This document shows positions 1-7,800 of a DNA stretch of 57,008 bases, in pieces (positions within the stretch are counted from its first letter, which is position 1; each line of letters begins with the position of its first letter). A program made the translations under genes and the position numbers. The stretch spans positions 1 through 57,008 of the forward strand of contig DUMB01000043.1 of the NCBI GenBank assembly GCA_012840085.1, given 5' to 3'. Origin of the DNA: Clostridiaceae bacterium (GTDB taxonomy: Bacteria > Bacillota > Clostridia > Acetivibrionales > DUMB01). The notes beneath the pieces were generated by a model that was not told where the DNA came from, ran no database searches, and worked only from the letters and a program-made list of their open reading frames with translations.

Positions 1-2
1 AA

Positions 3-77
3 TACAACCCGGCAATTAACAAAGGGACACAGGTATTGATCCGGGCTTATGGCCGGCAGCATAGTATGGTCAGTTGA
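3..77 (+). CDS. 3' end of an unidentified gene (partial)
   Basis: An open frame enters from the left edge and stops with TGA at 75-77. The visible C-terminus is 24 residues and begins YNPAINKGTQVLIRAYG. Too little remains to identify the protein. Codon use looks natural for this genome, and the frame ends before the tRNA promoter, so a true gene end is plausible. It could still be a chance frame. Confidence 0.35.
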   Translation, partial: YNPAINKGTQVLIRAYGRQHSMVS

Positions 78-143
78 TACCAGGGGAGTTGTCCAGAAAA
101 AAACTCCACAACAACTTGACACTGTCGGAATATATGGTTTTAC

Positions 144-172
144 TTGACTTTTTGGTCTTATAGTGTTAGAAT
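144..172 (+). promoter_or_regulatory. sigma-A promoter of tRNA-Arg
   Basis: TTGACT (144-149), a 17-base spacer and TAGAAT (167-172) form a near-consensus vegetative promoter 71 bases upstream of the tRNA. No other gene lies between, so it most likely drives the tRNA. Confidence 0.7.
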
Positions 173-243
173 TAACTTCTGCAAGGCTATATTGCAGTTA
201 ATAAATACTTGAATATTAAACATTGTGCAAAAATAATAAATAT

Positions 244-320
<77 letters not shown>

Positions 321-332
321 GAATATAGAGTA

Positions 333-372
333 AGAGCCTGTAAGTGTAGAAACTTACATGCTCTAGTTTTTT
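333..372 (+). terminator. rho-independent terminator after tRNA-Arg
   Basis: AGAGC-C-TGTAAGT (333-345) pairs with ACTTACA-T-GCTCT (352-364), with one internal mismatch and a six-base loop. A T6 run follows at 367-372. It sits 13 bases after the tRNA CCA, inside the left end of the putative island. Confidence 0.85.
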
Positions 373-635
373 ATAGGTAACGGAGTAAGAATGTCAAAAT
401 CTGTTGGTTTGCATGGGTAAACAAAAACTTATGAAATGAATTGATTAGTATATTGGTGGCATGCCAATATATCCAATAATTATCGATATTATTTCTCTGG
501 ATAAATAATAGGTATCTTAATATTAATTACAGTTTTAATTTCAAGTTAATTCTTAATATAATACATTAAGTATTGTTATCTGCTTTACTGGAAATTATTA
601 AAGTCCAACGGTTTATTCTGAAGGAATTATATATT
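373..635. other. non-coding left end of island
   Basis: This AT-rich stretch between the tRNA terminator and the 3' end of the glycosylase gene has no convincing reading frame. It holds a small inverted repeat, ATATTGG (450-456) and CCAATAT (464-470), around the palindrome GGCATGCC. There is no T-run after it on either strand, so it is not a clear terminator. It could be a recombinase-binding or regulatory site. Confidence 0.5.
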
Positions 636-1769
636 CTAAGTAAAATCCTCGTCAGTGAATACTGGTTTATGAAGCATAGAGATGCCTTGCTTTTCAATCT
701 TTAATATGCGTTTCATGGGTTTCGTTAAATAAGTAGCTGTCTTAATTTCTCTATCTTTTACTTTACCATAACGCATAACAATATCATCTACAATGGACTT
801 CTCCACGCTGTTTAGCTCAACTGTTAAGGTTGGATTCAGACTATATCCTCTTTTTGAATAAGTTATTATACCTAAGTCTAGTAAATCCATTAATTCATTA
901 TCTAAACCTACAGGAATAGGTCCATTGAATGATCTAATATAAAATGAATTCGTAACCAGTTTTCCATGATTTTTTAATGATTCATAATCAATCAAATATA
1001 TGAGCTTTGTAAGCTTAAATTTACTAACTCTGTCCACTCTGGATAAGATGTCGATTATAAGTTTTTGAAGCCTTGACTGAGAAGATTTTACTTGTTTAAC
1101 CTTTTTTTGCAAACCGGATTTATTAAGTCTGTCCCATGGTTTTGTCTTAAGCTTGATATTCTTACTTATCCAATAAAAGTCTGCTAGTTGGTTAAAATAA
1201 TTTCTATGTACCATAGCTCTTGGGCCAGTATGATATAAAGGAATTAGATTATACCCGTTCCAATCAATAACTTTTCTCACATCTTTTTTTAGCGTCACAT
1301 TAATGTCATGTATAATTCTTAAAGATTCAAGTGCTTTTTGGCCTAATGTTATAATATATTCTGGCTTCATTAACTCTATCAGAATCTGTAAGTAAATAGA
1401 ACAGTTTTCCAATTGTTCCTTATTAGGTGTAGCGTTATTACCCTTATCATCTCTTGGGTTACATAGAATGGCGTTTGTAATAAAGAAAGACTCCCTAGTC
1501 CATCCGATGCTGTCTATTAACCTTTGAAAATTAACGCCTGTTTGATCACCAAATAGAGGAATTTTTGTTTTATCTGCACCAAGACGACCAGGAGCTTCAG
1601 CAATAAAGAGTACATTCGAATATATATTCCCATTGTACTCACTGAAAACTTTTGTCCGGCATTCCATATTAGGGCATAGCCTACAATTTTCAATTGAATC
1701 CACCAGTTTTTCAAAAAGTAATTCTTTGCTATCTTCTTGTAGGCCATATTTAAAGTTTAAGTTGCTCAT
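636..1769 (-). CDS. Family-4-like uracil-DNA glycosylase fused to a Panacea (DUF4065)-like domain
   Basis: The protein has 377 residues. Residues about 25-200 look like a family-4 Fe-S uracil-DNA glycosylase: cysteines C29 and C32 (CRLC), C103 (TNAILCNPR) and C123 (LENC) match the four cluster ligands, AEAPG (57-61) stands for motif GEAPG, and a histidine near 180 (LYHTGPR) stands for the HPS/HPA motif. Residues about 230-360, with KLTKLIYLIDYE and SFNGPIPVGLDNEL, resemble the Panacea/SocA-like fold found in antitoxins and mobile-element proteins. The ATG lies inside the end of the radical SAM gene (20-base overlap) behind a strong AGGAGGG site, so translation is coupled. Family-4 enzymes excise uracil from DNA. 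The fused domain suggests regulation or partner binding, which is inference. The fusion itself seems rare. Confidence 0.8.
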   Translation of the reverse strand: MSNLNFKYGLQEDSKELLFEKLVDSIENCRLCPNMECRTKVFSEYNGNIYSNVLFIAEAPGRLGADKTKIPLFGDQTGVNFQRLIDSIGWTRESFFITNAILCNPRDDKGNNATPNKEQLENCSIYLQILIELMKPEYIITLGQKALESLRIIHDINVTLKKDVRKVIDWNGYNLIPLYHTGPRAMVHRNYFNQLADFYWISKNIKLKTKPWDRLNKSGLQKKVKQVKSSQSRLQKLIIDILSRVDRVSKFKLTKLIYLIDYESLKNHGKLVTNSFYIRSFNGPIPVGLDNELMDLLDLGIITYSKRGYSLNPTLTVELNSVEKSIVDDIVMRYGKVKDREIKTATYLTKPMKRILKIEKQGISMLHKPVFTDEDFT

Positions 1770-2778
1770 ATATTCCCTCCTGCTTACTTTTTAAACAATC
1801 AGGATCTGGAAGGTCATACTCACCTTTAAACCTTATTATTTTCTGGGCTAAACAGCCGCCTTTGCATTTTGTTCTATCTTCACATAACTTACAAGTTTGA
1901 TTTAACCCACTGGATACTTTCTCTCTAACATCGTTAAGATATTCAGAATTGTTCCATATATCTATTAATGATCCTTCATATATTGATGAGAATTTACCAC
2001 CATGTGTAATATTTTTAAAAGCATCACAAGGGTATATTTTTCCGTCAGAACCTATTATAAGTCTATCAATTCCTGCTGTACAGTCAACATCGGATTGAAG
2101 TGATAAAATATTAAAAGGTGAACCAAGGCGAATAGATACATCTGTGTTCTCCCTTAATCGCATGATTTCGCTTTTAAGTTCTTTTAGTTCATCTTTATTT
2201 AAATTGTAAATATCTTTAACAATTTTACCACGTCCATGTGGCACAAATCGTAAAATACTTATTTTCCTTACTTTTAATTTCTGTATTAGAGAGATAACAT
2301 CGGCTAATTGTTTCCAGTTTGGTTTCATAGCAACGAAATGGATACTGACATCAATACCGGCTTCTGATAACATTTTTATGCCACTTATTGTCTTATCAAA
2401 GCTACCATATTTCCTGGTAATTTTATCATGTTCTTTTTGTGTAGCACCAAAGAGGCTAACAACTACATTTTTTACGCCTGTGCTAATAAATTCATATAAC
2501 AGTTTATTGTTTCCATAAAAGTTGTTGCATGTTGTATAAACTGTTGTGTTGAACCCATATTCGTTACAAATTGTTAAGCACCTATATAGTGGTTCCCAAA
2601 CTAAAGGCTCCCCACCAGAAAAAACTATATTAGTAACACCAAGTTTACTTGAATCAGAGAGAAGATGAACTACTGTCAATTCATCAATTTGCCTCTCTTT
2701 ACTAATATTTGCCTCACTCGAACAATGTATACAGTTAAGGGGACATTTTTGCGTTACTTCGATTTTTAGTTCTTTCAA
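1750..2778 (-). CDS. Radical SAM/SPASM domain protein
   Basis: The protein has 342 residues. The N-terminal CPLNCIHC (CX3CX2C) binds the SAM-cleaving 4Fe-4S cluster, and SGGEP is the SAM-binding GGE motif. The C-terminus carries SPASM-type cysteines (CDAF, then CKLC, CKGGC and PDPDC) for auxiliary clusters. Such enzymes modify peptides, cofactors or other substrates by radical chemistry; the substrate here is unknown. The start is TTG, overlapping the TGA of the upstream thymidylate-synthase-like gene (TTGA), with GAGG 13 bases ahead. The downstream glycosylase starts inside this gene. The arrangement says the three products are made together. There is no precursor-peptide gene nearby, so a RiPP role is less likely than nucleotide or DNA modification, but this is undecided. 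Confidence 0.85.
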   Translation of the reverse strand: MKELKIEVTQKCPLNCIHCSSEANISKERQIDELTVVHLLSDSSKLGVTNIVFSGGEPLVWEPLYRCLTICNEYGFNTTVYTTCNNFYGNNKLLYEFISTGVKNVVVSLFGATQKEHDKITRKYGSFDKTISGIKMLSEAGIDVSIHFVAMKPNWKQLADVISLIQKLKVRKISILRFVPHGRGKIVKDIYNLNKDELKELKSEIMRLRENTDVSIRLGSPFNILSLQSDVDCTAGIDRLIIGSDGKIYPCDAFKNITHGGKFSSIYEGSLIDIWNNSEYLNDVREKVSSGLNQTCKLCEDRTKCKGGCLAQKIIRFKGEYDLPDPDCLKSKQEGIYEQLKL

Positions 2779-3539
2779 ATTATTGTCTTTAGCCTCGATG
2801 CATATTTATTCTCGATATATGCATGGGATGAGAAGCAGGATAATTTTCCAATGGTAAATCCAGTTTCTCTACATAGGAACTCCAAAAGGTGCCCTAACCC
2901 AACATAGTTACCATATGCCTTAACTGCAAAATCATGATTTCGATATACAGCTAACATATCCATGACTTTAACATCGCCTTCTTTATTTCGATATACAGCT
3001 AACATATCCATGACTTTAACATCGCCTTCTTTTTGCAACTGAAGCAAAATATAATGTAGGCATGGACCTCCTATTGTATAAGTGGAATGATCCTGAGGGT
3101 TTGTGATTTGTATTGTATATGCTGCTTTATATACCTTTTTGCGGGTATTAAGTAACTGAATTAATTGTTCAACCTGGTTCACTGAAAACCCTTCAACATT
3201 GTTTATTCTCCAATTTATCATTTGCTTAAAATAACTTCCCCATTTTCCCTTAAGCACTTTATGAAGCTTAGGATATTTCTTATAAAGTTTTATACGATCA
3301 TGATTTAATATTTCATAGGTTTTTTTAGGGAACACTGTTTTAGCAGGAATTGAAAAATGTTTAATACCTTGCCTTTCGCAGAAATGTTCATATTCTAATT
3401 CGATCTGATTACATCTCGCCAGTGGATCAGCAATTTCAACCAATAAATTATTACATTGAGCATTTGATTGAGTTAAAATATACCTTGTTGCCTCAAACCA
3501 TGCTTGTGATAAGTTATCAGCTTCTATTAGATACCCCAT
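2775..3539 (-). CDS. Thymidylate-synthase-like protein with internal tandem duplication
   Basis: The C-terminal half follows the thymidylate synthase signature in order. GGPCLHY corresponds to the catalytic PCH loop with its cysteine, AVYRNHDFAVKAYGNY to the RS-x-D-x-G-P-x-N phosphate/uracil-binding stretch, and ETGFTIGKLSCF plus HAYIE to the GDAHIY region. The N-terminal half is divergent. The family methylates or hydroxymethylates dUMP/dCMP. A 16-residue segment (KEGDVKVMDMLAVYRN) is duplicated exactly just before the Arg-Asp motif and could disrupt the core. I place the start at ATG 3537-3539, with AGGATGG just upstream; an ATG nine bases earlier has poor spacing. It is the first gene of the coupled operon. 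It is not the canonical ThyA, and its activity is uncertain. Confidence 0.65.
   Translation of the reverse strand: MGYLIEADNLSQAWFEATRYILTQSNAQCNNLLVEIADPLARCNQIELEYEHFCERQGIKHFSIPAKTVFPKKTYEILNHDRIKLYKKYPKLHKVLKGKWGSYFKQMINWRINNVEGFSVNQVEQLIQLLNTRKKVYKAAYTIQITNPQDHSTYTIGGPCLHYILLQLQKEGDVKVMDMLAVYRNKEGDVKVMDMLAVYRNHDFAVKAYGNYVGLGHLLEFLCRETGFTIGKLSCFSSHAYIENKYASRLKTII
2937..3032. repeat. 48-bp perfect tandem duplication inside the TS-like gene
   Basis: Two identical 48-base units (2937-2984 and 2985-3032) lie head to tail. The period is a multiple of three, so the frame is kept and 16 residues are repeated. The absence of any difference between the copies indicates a very recent event or a slippage-prone site. 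Confidence 0.95.
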
Positions 3540-3574
3540 TTTGACCATCCTATAAATAATACTAACATATCATA

Positions 3575-3603
3575 ATGATACCAGACTATTCTAATATATG
3601 CAA
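3575..3603 (-). promoter_or_regulatory. Promoter and palindrome ahead of the TS-like/radical SAM/UDG operon
   Basis: On the minus strand TTGCAT (3598-3603), a 17-base spacer and TATCAT (3575-3580) lie about 35 bases before the first gene. The -10 is part of a perfect palindrome TATCAT-A-ATGATA (3568-3580), a natural place for a repressor to block initiation. The promoter is moderately supported; the operator idea is inference. Confidence 0.45.
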
Positions 3604-3625
3604 TAATTTGACATAAAAATACACA

Positions 3626-4729
3626 ATGTTTAATAAACCGGTGAATCAGTACTTGAGATATACTATTTGCAATTTCTTAAAAAAAGAAACACCTGTTATT
3701 GATAAGAAAGCTGTAATAGCTGTTTGCATTGATGATTTTATCATTAAGAAAGGTCAAAGTTATGGAACAATTATGGTGGATATCTCTAAACGCCAAATAA
3801 TTGATATGATTGACTCAAGAGATTATGAAACTCTCAGTAAAAAGAAACTAAAACCACAAATTTTAATTCAAGCGACTAACCAAGAAGATTCAAATAAAGA
3901 AACAGCAATGATAAAGCAAGCAGATGAAAACAGAAAACTTACATTAAAAGGAAAATGTGAAAAGATAGAACAGCTTCTATCAGAAGGAAAATATAAAACT
4001 GTAATCTGCCGAAGTATAAATATGGATATACGAGCTTATGACAAGCTGATGGCAATGACACCTGAAGAAAGAGAATCTTTATTCAAAACAAAAATGATGA
4101 CTGAGCACGAAGAAAAAGTGAAACAAAAAATGGAGCTTGTAAATGAAGTACGTGAGTTAAAGAAAATAGGTTGTAGCAACCGAGAGGTAACCAGACGTAC
4201 TGGACTTGCTAGGAAAACAATTAGAAGATATCTTGATGAAAGCTTTAACCCAATCCATGCGCCCTATGGCAAAAAGAAAAATGTATACTAACACCGGATA
4301 TAAAAGTGATAGATGAATATTTTGAGAAAGGGATAATGGGTTCTAACATTGGGGAAAAGATACGTGAAATTGGATATGATGGTTCATCATCTAAAATGAT
4401 ATGCAAGGAATACGGTGTTTTGAAAAGATATATAGTATAATATAGGAATTCAAGGGGATTATGGCTAACAAAAATGTTATCGCACTTGATAAATGGATAG
4501 AGAAAGCAAAAAAGCTAGATATACCGAAAATAGACAGTTCTATATGTGGACTTGTACGAGAGATTTGGATGCCGTGAGAAATGCGATAAAATATGAATAT
4601 AGCAATGGGCTTGTAGAAGGGTTTTTAAATAAACTGAAAGTGATAAAACGAATTATGTATGGCCGATGCAGTTTTGAAACATTAAGAACTAAAACTCTCC
4701 GGCTTGAAAAAATGCGGTTATTCAACTAA
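3626..4729 (+). pseudogene. Decayed ISL3-family transposase
   Basis: Two fragments of one DDE transposase remain. The first (3626-4291) has VCIDDFIIKKGQSYGTIMVD, which resembles the region around the first catalytic Asp of ISL3 transposases, then the helix-turn-helix segment CSNREVTRRTGLARKTIRRY. The second (4493-4729) has YSNGLVEGFLNKLKVIKR followed by MYGR, the conserved C-terminal Glu region. The zinc-finger N-terminus is missing, part of the catalytic core is deleted, and stops and frame changes occur between 4291 and 4493. No terminal inverted repeats are obvious. It is not functional. Confidence 0.85.
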
Positions 4730-4920
4730 CTATGGAAAGAACCGTTTTCATTGTATCAAAACAATTGGTATCCCATAGCAATTGGGAAGTAATTAAATTT
4801 TGATCCACTATAGATATAATAAGTGATACTTCCTATATCTGCTTTTAAGTTCGATAATTTAAGTTCGATAAATAGAATATTGTAATCTATATTGCAATTT
4901 CTTATAATTGAAATAAGTTA

Positions 4921-4949
4921 TTGGATGGTCTATATTACTGCACTATAAT
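4921..4949 (+). promoter_or_regulatory. Promoter of the HD/YwgA-like pair
   Basis: TTGGAT (4921-4926), a 17-base spacer and TATAAT (4944-4949) stand immediately before the ribosome site AAGGGG (4957-4962). The predicted transcript would begin almost at the Shine-Dalgarno sequence. The pair therefore has its own promoter, separate from the divergent operon. Confidence 0.7.
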
Positions 4950-4970
4950 GTCATTGAAGGGGTGCTGATA

Positions 4971-6260
4971 TTGGTTAACAAGATAAGAGATTCTGTTCAT
5001 GGATTTATATATTTTTCAGATAAAGAGAAAGAGATAATTGACTGGCCTGAGTTCCAGCGGTTGAGATATATAAAACAGCTTGCCCTTACAAACTACGTTT
5101 ATCCAGGTGCAGTGCACACAAGATTTGAACATTCTCTTGGAGTAATGGAGATGTCTTCAAGAATGTTCGATAGATTATGCAGTAAACCAGGTGCTTACGA
5201 AATTATTGACAAAAGCCTTTCAAAGATAGACTTGAATGTAGATAAGGCAAAAGAAATACTGCGGTTGGCATCACTTATGCATGATATGGGGCATTTGCCT
5301 TTTTCACATGGAGGCGAAGCCATAATCCCACAGGGAAAGAAGCACGAAGATATTAGTATTAGCATTATTGAATATTTACGGCCAAAGTTAGATAAACTTT
5401 ACTTTGAGGGCGTAACTAAATTTGTTGTGCAGTTAATACAAAAAGAGGTTTCAATACCTGAATTAAAGCTTCTTAAGGATATAATTTCAGGAAGTATTGA
5501 CGCTGACCGCATGGATTACCTCTTAAGGGATTCACACCATTGTGGAGTGGATTATGGGTACTTTGATCATAAAAGGTTAATAGAAAGTCTAACAGTTATT
5601 GAAGGAATTAATGGAGGATTAGATTTAGCCATTGAACATGGAGGGATACATGCATTAGAAGCTCTTATATTGGCAAGGTATTATATGTTTACTCAAGTTT
5701 ACTATCACCGCACACGTCGCATATATGATTACTACCTAAAGAGATATATGGAGTCGTGGAAGGGAAAAATTGATAACTTTATTAATGTTACAAAATATGA
5801 TGATATATCTCTTATAAATGAATTGAGGAAATCATCACAAGATACAAATGATGCATATTTCTCATATGCTTACAGAATATGTAATAGAAGGCATCACTCA
5901 ATGATTTATGAAACATCCGAGTTTACAGATGGAATTGATAGAAGAAAAGCAGAAGGAATTTTTAAACGCATGTCGAACATATATTCTGACGACTATGATT
6001 TGGTAATTGACCATGGTAAAGGCAGCATACATAAATTTTTTGTTGAAGGCAAAGACGATGCTGGTGAAGAGTTTTATGTAATAAGAAACAACAGAGAATG
6101 CCTTCTTACTAAGGAGTCTCACATAGTTAGAGAAATGCCAAAACAATTTTATGTTGTGCGCATTTATATTGACACAAAAGATATGTCAAAAGAGATAGAT
6201 AAGAAATTTGTGTCAGAATTGAGGCAGGAAGCCTTAAAAATTGAGAAGGAGGTAAGGTAA
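4971..6260 (+). CDS. HD-superfamily phosphohydrolase (COG1078, YwfO-like)
   Basis: The protein has about 429 residues. The N-terminal RDSVHGFIYFSDKE and FQRLRYIKQL are typical of the COG1078 family, H-D of the metal site is in LASLMHDMGHLPFSHGGE, and further ligands lie in KHEDIS and DADRMDYLLRDSHHCG. Relatives include dGTPase/SAMHD1-type enzymes, so hydrolysis of a nucleotide is expected; the substrate is unknown. The start is TTG 4971, eight bases after AAGGGG; a GTG at 4962 overlaps the ribosome site and is unlikely. It precedes the YwgA-like gene by two bases, the same pairing as ywfO-ywgA in Bacillus. On a mobile island an anti-phage or toxin role is conceivable (inference). Confidence 0.85.
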   Translation: MVNKIRDSVHGFIYFSDKEKEIIDWPEFQRLRYIKQLALTNYVYPGAVHTRFEHSLGVMEMSSRMFDRLCSKPGAYEIIDKSLSKIDLNVDKAKEILRLASLMHDMGHLPFSHGGEAIIPQGKKHEDISISIIEYLRPKLDKLYFEGVTKFVVQLIQKEVSIPELKLLKDIISGSIDADRMDYLLRDSHHCGVDYGYFDHKRLIESLTVIEGINGGLDLAIEHGGIHALEALILARYYMFTQVYYHRTRRIYDYYLKRYMESWKGKIDNFINVTKYDDISLINELRKSSQDTNDAYFSYAYRICNRRHHSMIYETSEFTDGIDRRKAEGIFKRMSNIYSDDYDLVIDHGKGSIHKFFVEGKDDAGEEFYVIRNNRECLLTKESHIVREMPKQFYVVRIYIDTKDMSKEIDKKFVSELRQEALKIEKEVR

Positions 6261-6262
6261 AG

Positions 6263-6853
6263 GTGGATATTTTGTTATGCGATAAGTTGGATGATGCTAT
6301 TGTTGCATATATTGTTAAGAAGTGGAATGAGCTTTCAGAAATTCCACTTGGAAGAACCATCATACAAAAGTTATGTTATTTTGTTAAATCAAAGGGTGTG
6401 CCTTTAGATTATGACTTTGATATGTACCACTATGGTCCGTACTGTCAGAACCTATATTATAGGATGGATGATATGACTGCTGATGGTGTAGTTATTGACG
6501 AGAATGCAGTTAGTATATTAAATAGTAATTTTAAGACTGGAAAGTCAAAATATCTTCCGGGAGATAATATTGATAAGCTGTTAAGCATGTACCAAGATGA
6601 TATTAGCAGATTTACTGAAACCATTGACAGTGTTATTAATGTTTTCCGAGAATTTGATCATACTGAATTGGAGTTGTTGTCAACGATACACTTTTATCAG
6701 ACAACGCTTACTAATTTCTATGGTAAGCCTGCTAACAAGAGTGAAGTAATAGTGAAGGTAAAGAATGCTAAAGGTGAAAAGTTTAAGGATGACTTGATAT
6801 CAAGAGCCTACGATGCATTAAAAGAAGCGGGAATATTTAATTGGAATGGGTAA
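6263..6853 (+). CDS. YwgA/Panacea-like protein
   Basis: The protein has 196 residues. The stretch IPLGRTIIQKLCYFVKSKGV followed by YDFDMYHYGPYCQNL matches the pattern of YwgA and DUF4065/Panacea proteins (a lysine-rich first helix, then F-x-x-Y-x-Y-G-P). These are small, mostly helical proteins of unknown activity; Panacea members act as antitoxins. The start is GTG 6263, two bases after the HD gene stop, with AAGGAGG at 6247-6252. Coupling to the HD protein suggests the two act together, possibly as effector and antidote (inference). The island thus carries two proteins with this type of domain. Confidence 0.6.
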   Translation: MDILLCDKLDDAIVAYIVKKWNELSEIPLGRTIIQKLCYFVKSKGVPLDYDFDMYHYGPYCQNLYYRMDDMTADGVVIDENAVSILNSNFKTGKSKYLPGDNIDKLLSMYQDDISRFTETIDSVINVFREFDHTELELLSTIHFYQTTLTNFYGKPANKSEVIVKVKNAKGEKFKDDLISRAYDALKEAGIFNWNG

Positions 6854-7019
6854 AATGATATTAAGTTTATGACACAATAGCATAAGAACACTTTGAGAAC
6901 AATTAATACTAAATAAACCCAAACAGCTACTTATGCAAACCTACGTGACCATCTTTGAAACCGCACAGTACCAAGTGGTAGCTCATATTCCATGGTCGTA
7001 TATAATATGATTTGTACTC

Positions 7020-7064
7020 CTACGGATCAGAAGGCTGCGTGTTCAAATCCTACTGGGCGCACCA
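7020..7064. repeat. attR-like copy of the tRNA-Arg 3' half
   Basis: This sequence matches 276-320 in 44 of 45 positions, from the anticodon loop through the CCA. The 5' half of a tRNA is absent upstream, so it is not a functional tRNA. It marks the right end of the putative 6.7-kb element, the displaced original 3' end. Confidence 0.8.
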
Positions 7065-7291
7065 ATACTGAATTAGAGGATATATATCTAAGAAATATAG
7101 GCCCTATGTCAATATTTGAGGTGGGCTTAAGTAGAATGAAATATCGACATATTTTTCCAGAGAGTAGCCTTCTGATTGCTCGCTGGTTTTGTTTTTATTA
7201 GCAAACAGGTGACGGCAATAGGTTGCTATTCCGATAATATATGCGTACTCATATACGTTAAGCATTTGACATTACATGAAGAATACGATTC

Positions 7292-7399
7292 CTATACCTT
7301 TTTCATTCGGTAAGCTTGCCGCAACCTTTCTGATACATTAAGCATTGCTGAAACCTGGGCAGCTTCCCCATCTGAAAGACTTTCAGGCTTTTTTAGAAG
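7292..7399 (-). pseudogene. Fragment of an ISL3 transposase
   Basis: On the minus strand the frame reads LLKKPESLSDGEAAQVSAML and continues to RLRQAYRMKKV before a stop. This matches the C-terminal-third pattern of ISL3 transposases (LL-x-x-PE-x-L, then L-x-x-AY-x-K). Only about 35 codons survive. It is a separate copy from the remnant at 3626-4729 and in the opposite orientation. Confidence 0.5.
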
Positions 7400-7417
7400 A
7401 AGCTTTCTACTACTGGT

Positions 7418-7540
7418 GTAATTCCTGAAATTGAATCCATATACACATTTGTATTTTTAGATGGAAAGAATGAATCCTCAAAGTTTTGGTTGGGTATATT
7501 GAATGACCTTTTATTCACTTTGTTTCTATTAATGTTTTAA
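7418..7540 (+). pseudogene. Possible fragment of an IS256-family transposase
   Basis: The plus-strand frame ends in a TAA at 7538 and contains NESSKFWLGILNDL, which resembles the ENEGAKFWLGVLNEL block of mutator/IS256 transposases. Flanking sequence on both sides is lost. The match is short, so confidence is limited. Confidence 0.4.
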
Positions 7541-7800
7541 TTGCACAATAATTCTATATTAATTTTCTATCTAATATCGATATTATTATATAAACTTAAT
7601 ATAAATTTTCTATTAATTTTTTTATTAAATTTTTCGATATCTTTTCGATTATTATATTTCCATTCTTTAGAATAATTTTATAAAAATCCGGATTAGGAAT
7701 AATTTATGAATTTTATAAACTTATGTCAATTTTTGTGATATAATGATTGAAAATAAATTAAGGGCAAATGTAAGTTGACCCTAAACAGGGGGTATGAGTT

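Larger units (their letters stand above)
6854..7800. other. Non-coding junction with att copy and IS remnants
   Basis: No intact gene is seen over 947 bases. It contains the tRNA 3' fragment (7020-7064), an ISL3 fragment (7292-7399, minus), an IS256-like fragment (7418-7540, plus) and a very AT-rich stretch. The last part contains a TATAAT (7739-7744) that probably serves the acyltransferase gene. A minus-strand frame near 7085-7210, including EGYSLEKYVDISFYL, looks coding-like but I do not recognise it. Confidence 0.6.

Noticed and set aside
1750..2778. RiPP maturase with nearby precursor peptide
   Set aside because: No short precursor frame is found within the operon or next to it.
2775..3539. 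Canonical thymidylate synthase ThyA
   Set aside because: Only the C-terminal half follows TS motifs, several invariant residues differ, and the context is a mobile island, so only a TS-like call is justified.
6992..7201. 69-residue plus-strand frame spanning the tRNA fragment
   Set aside because: It reads through tRNA-derived sequence, has no ribosome site and no family likeness.
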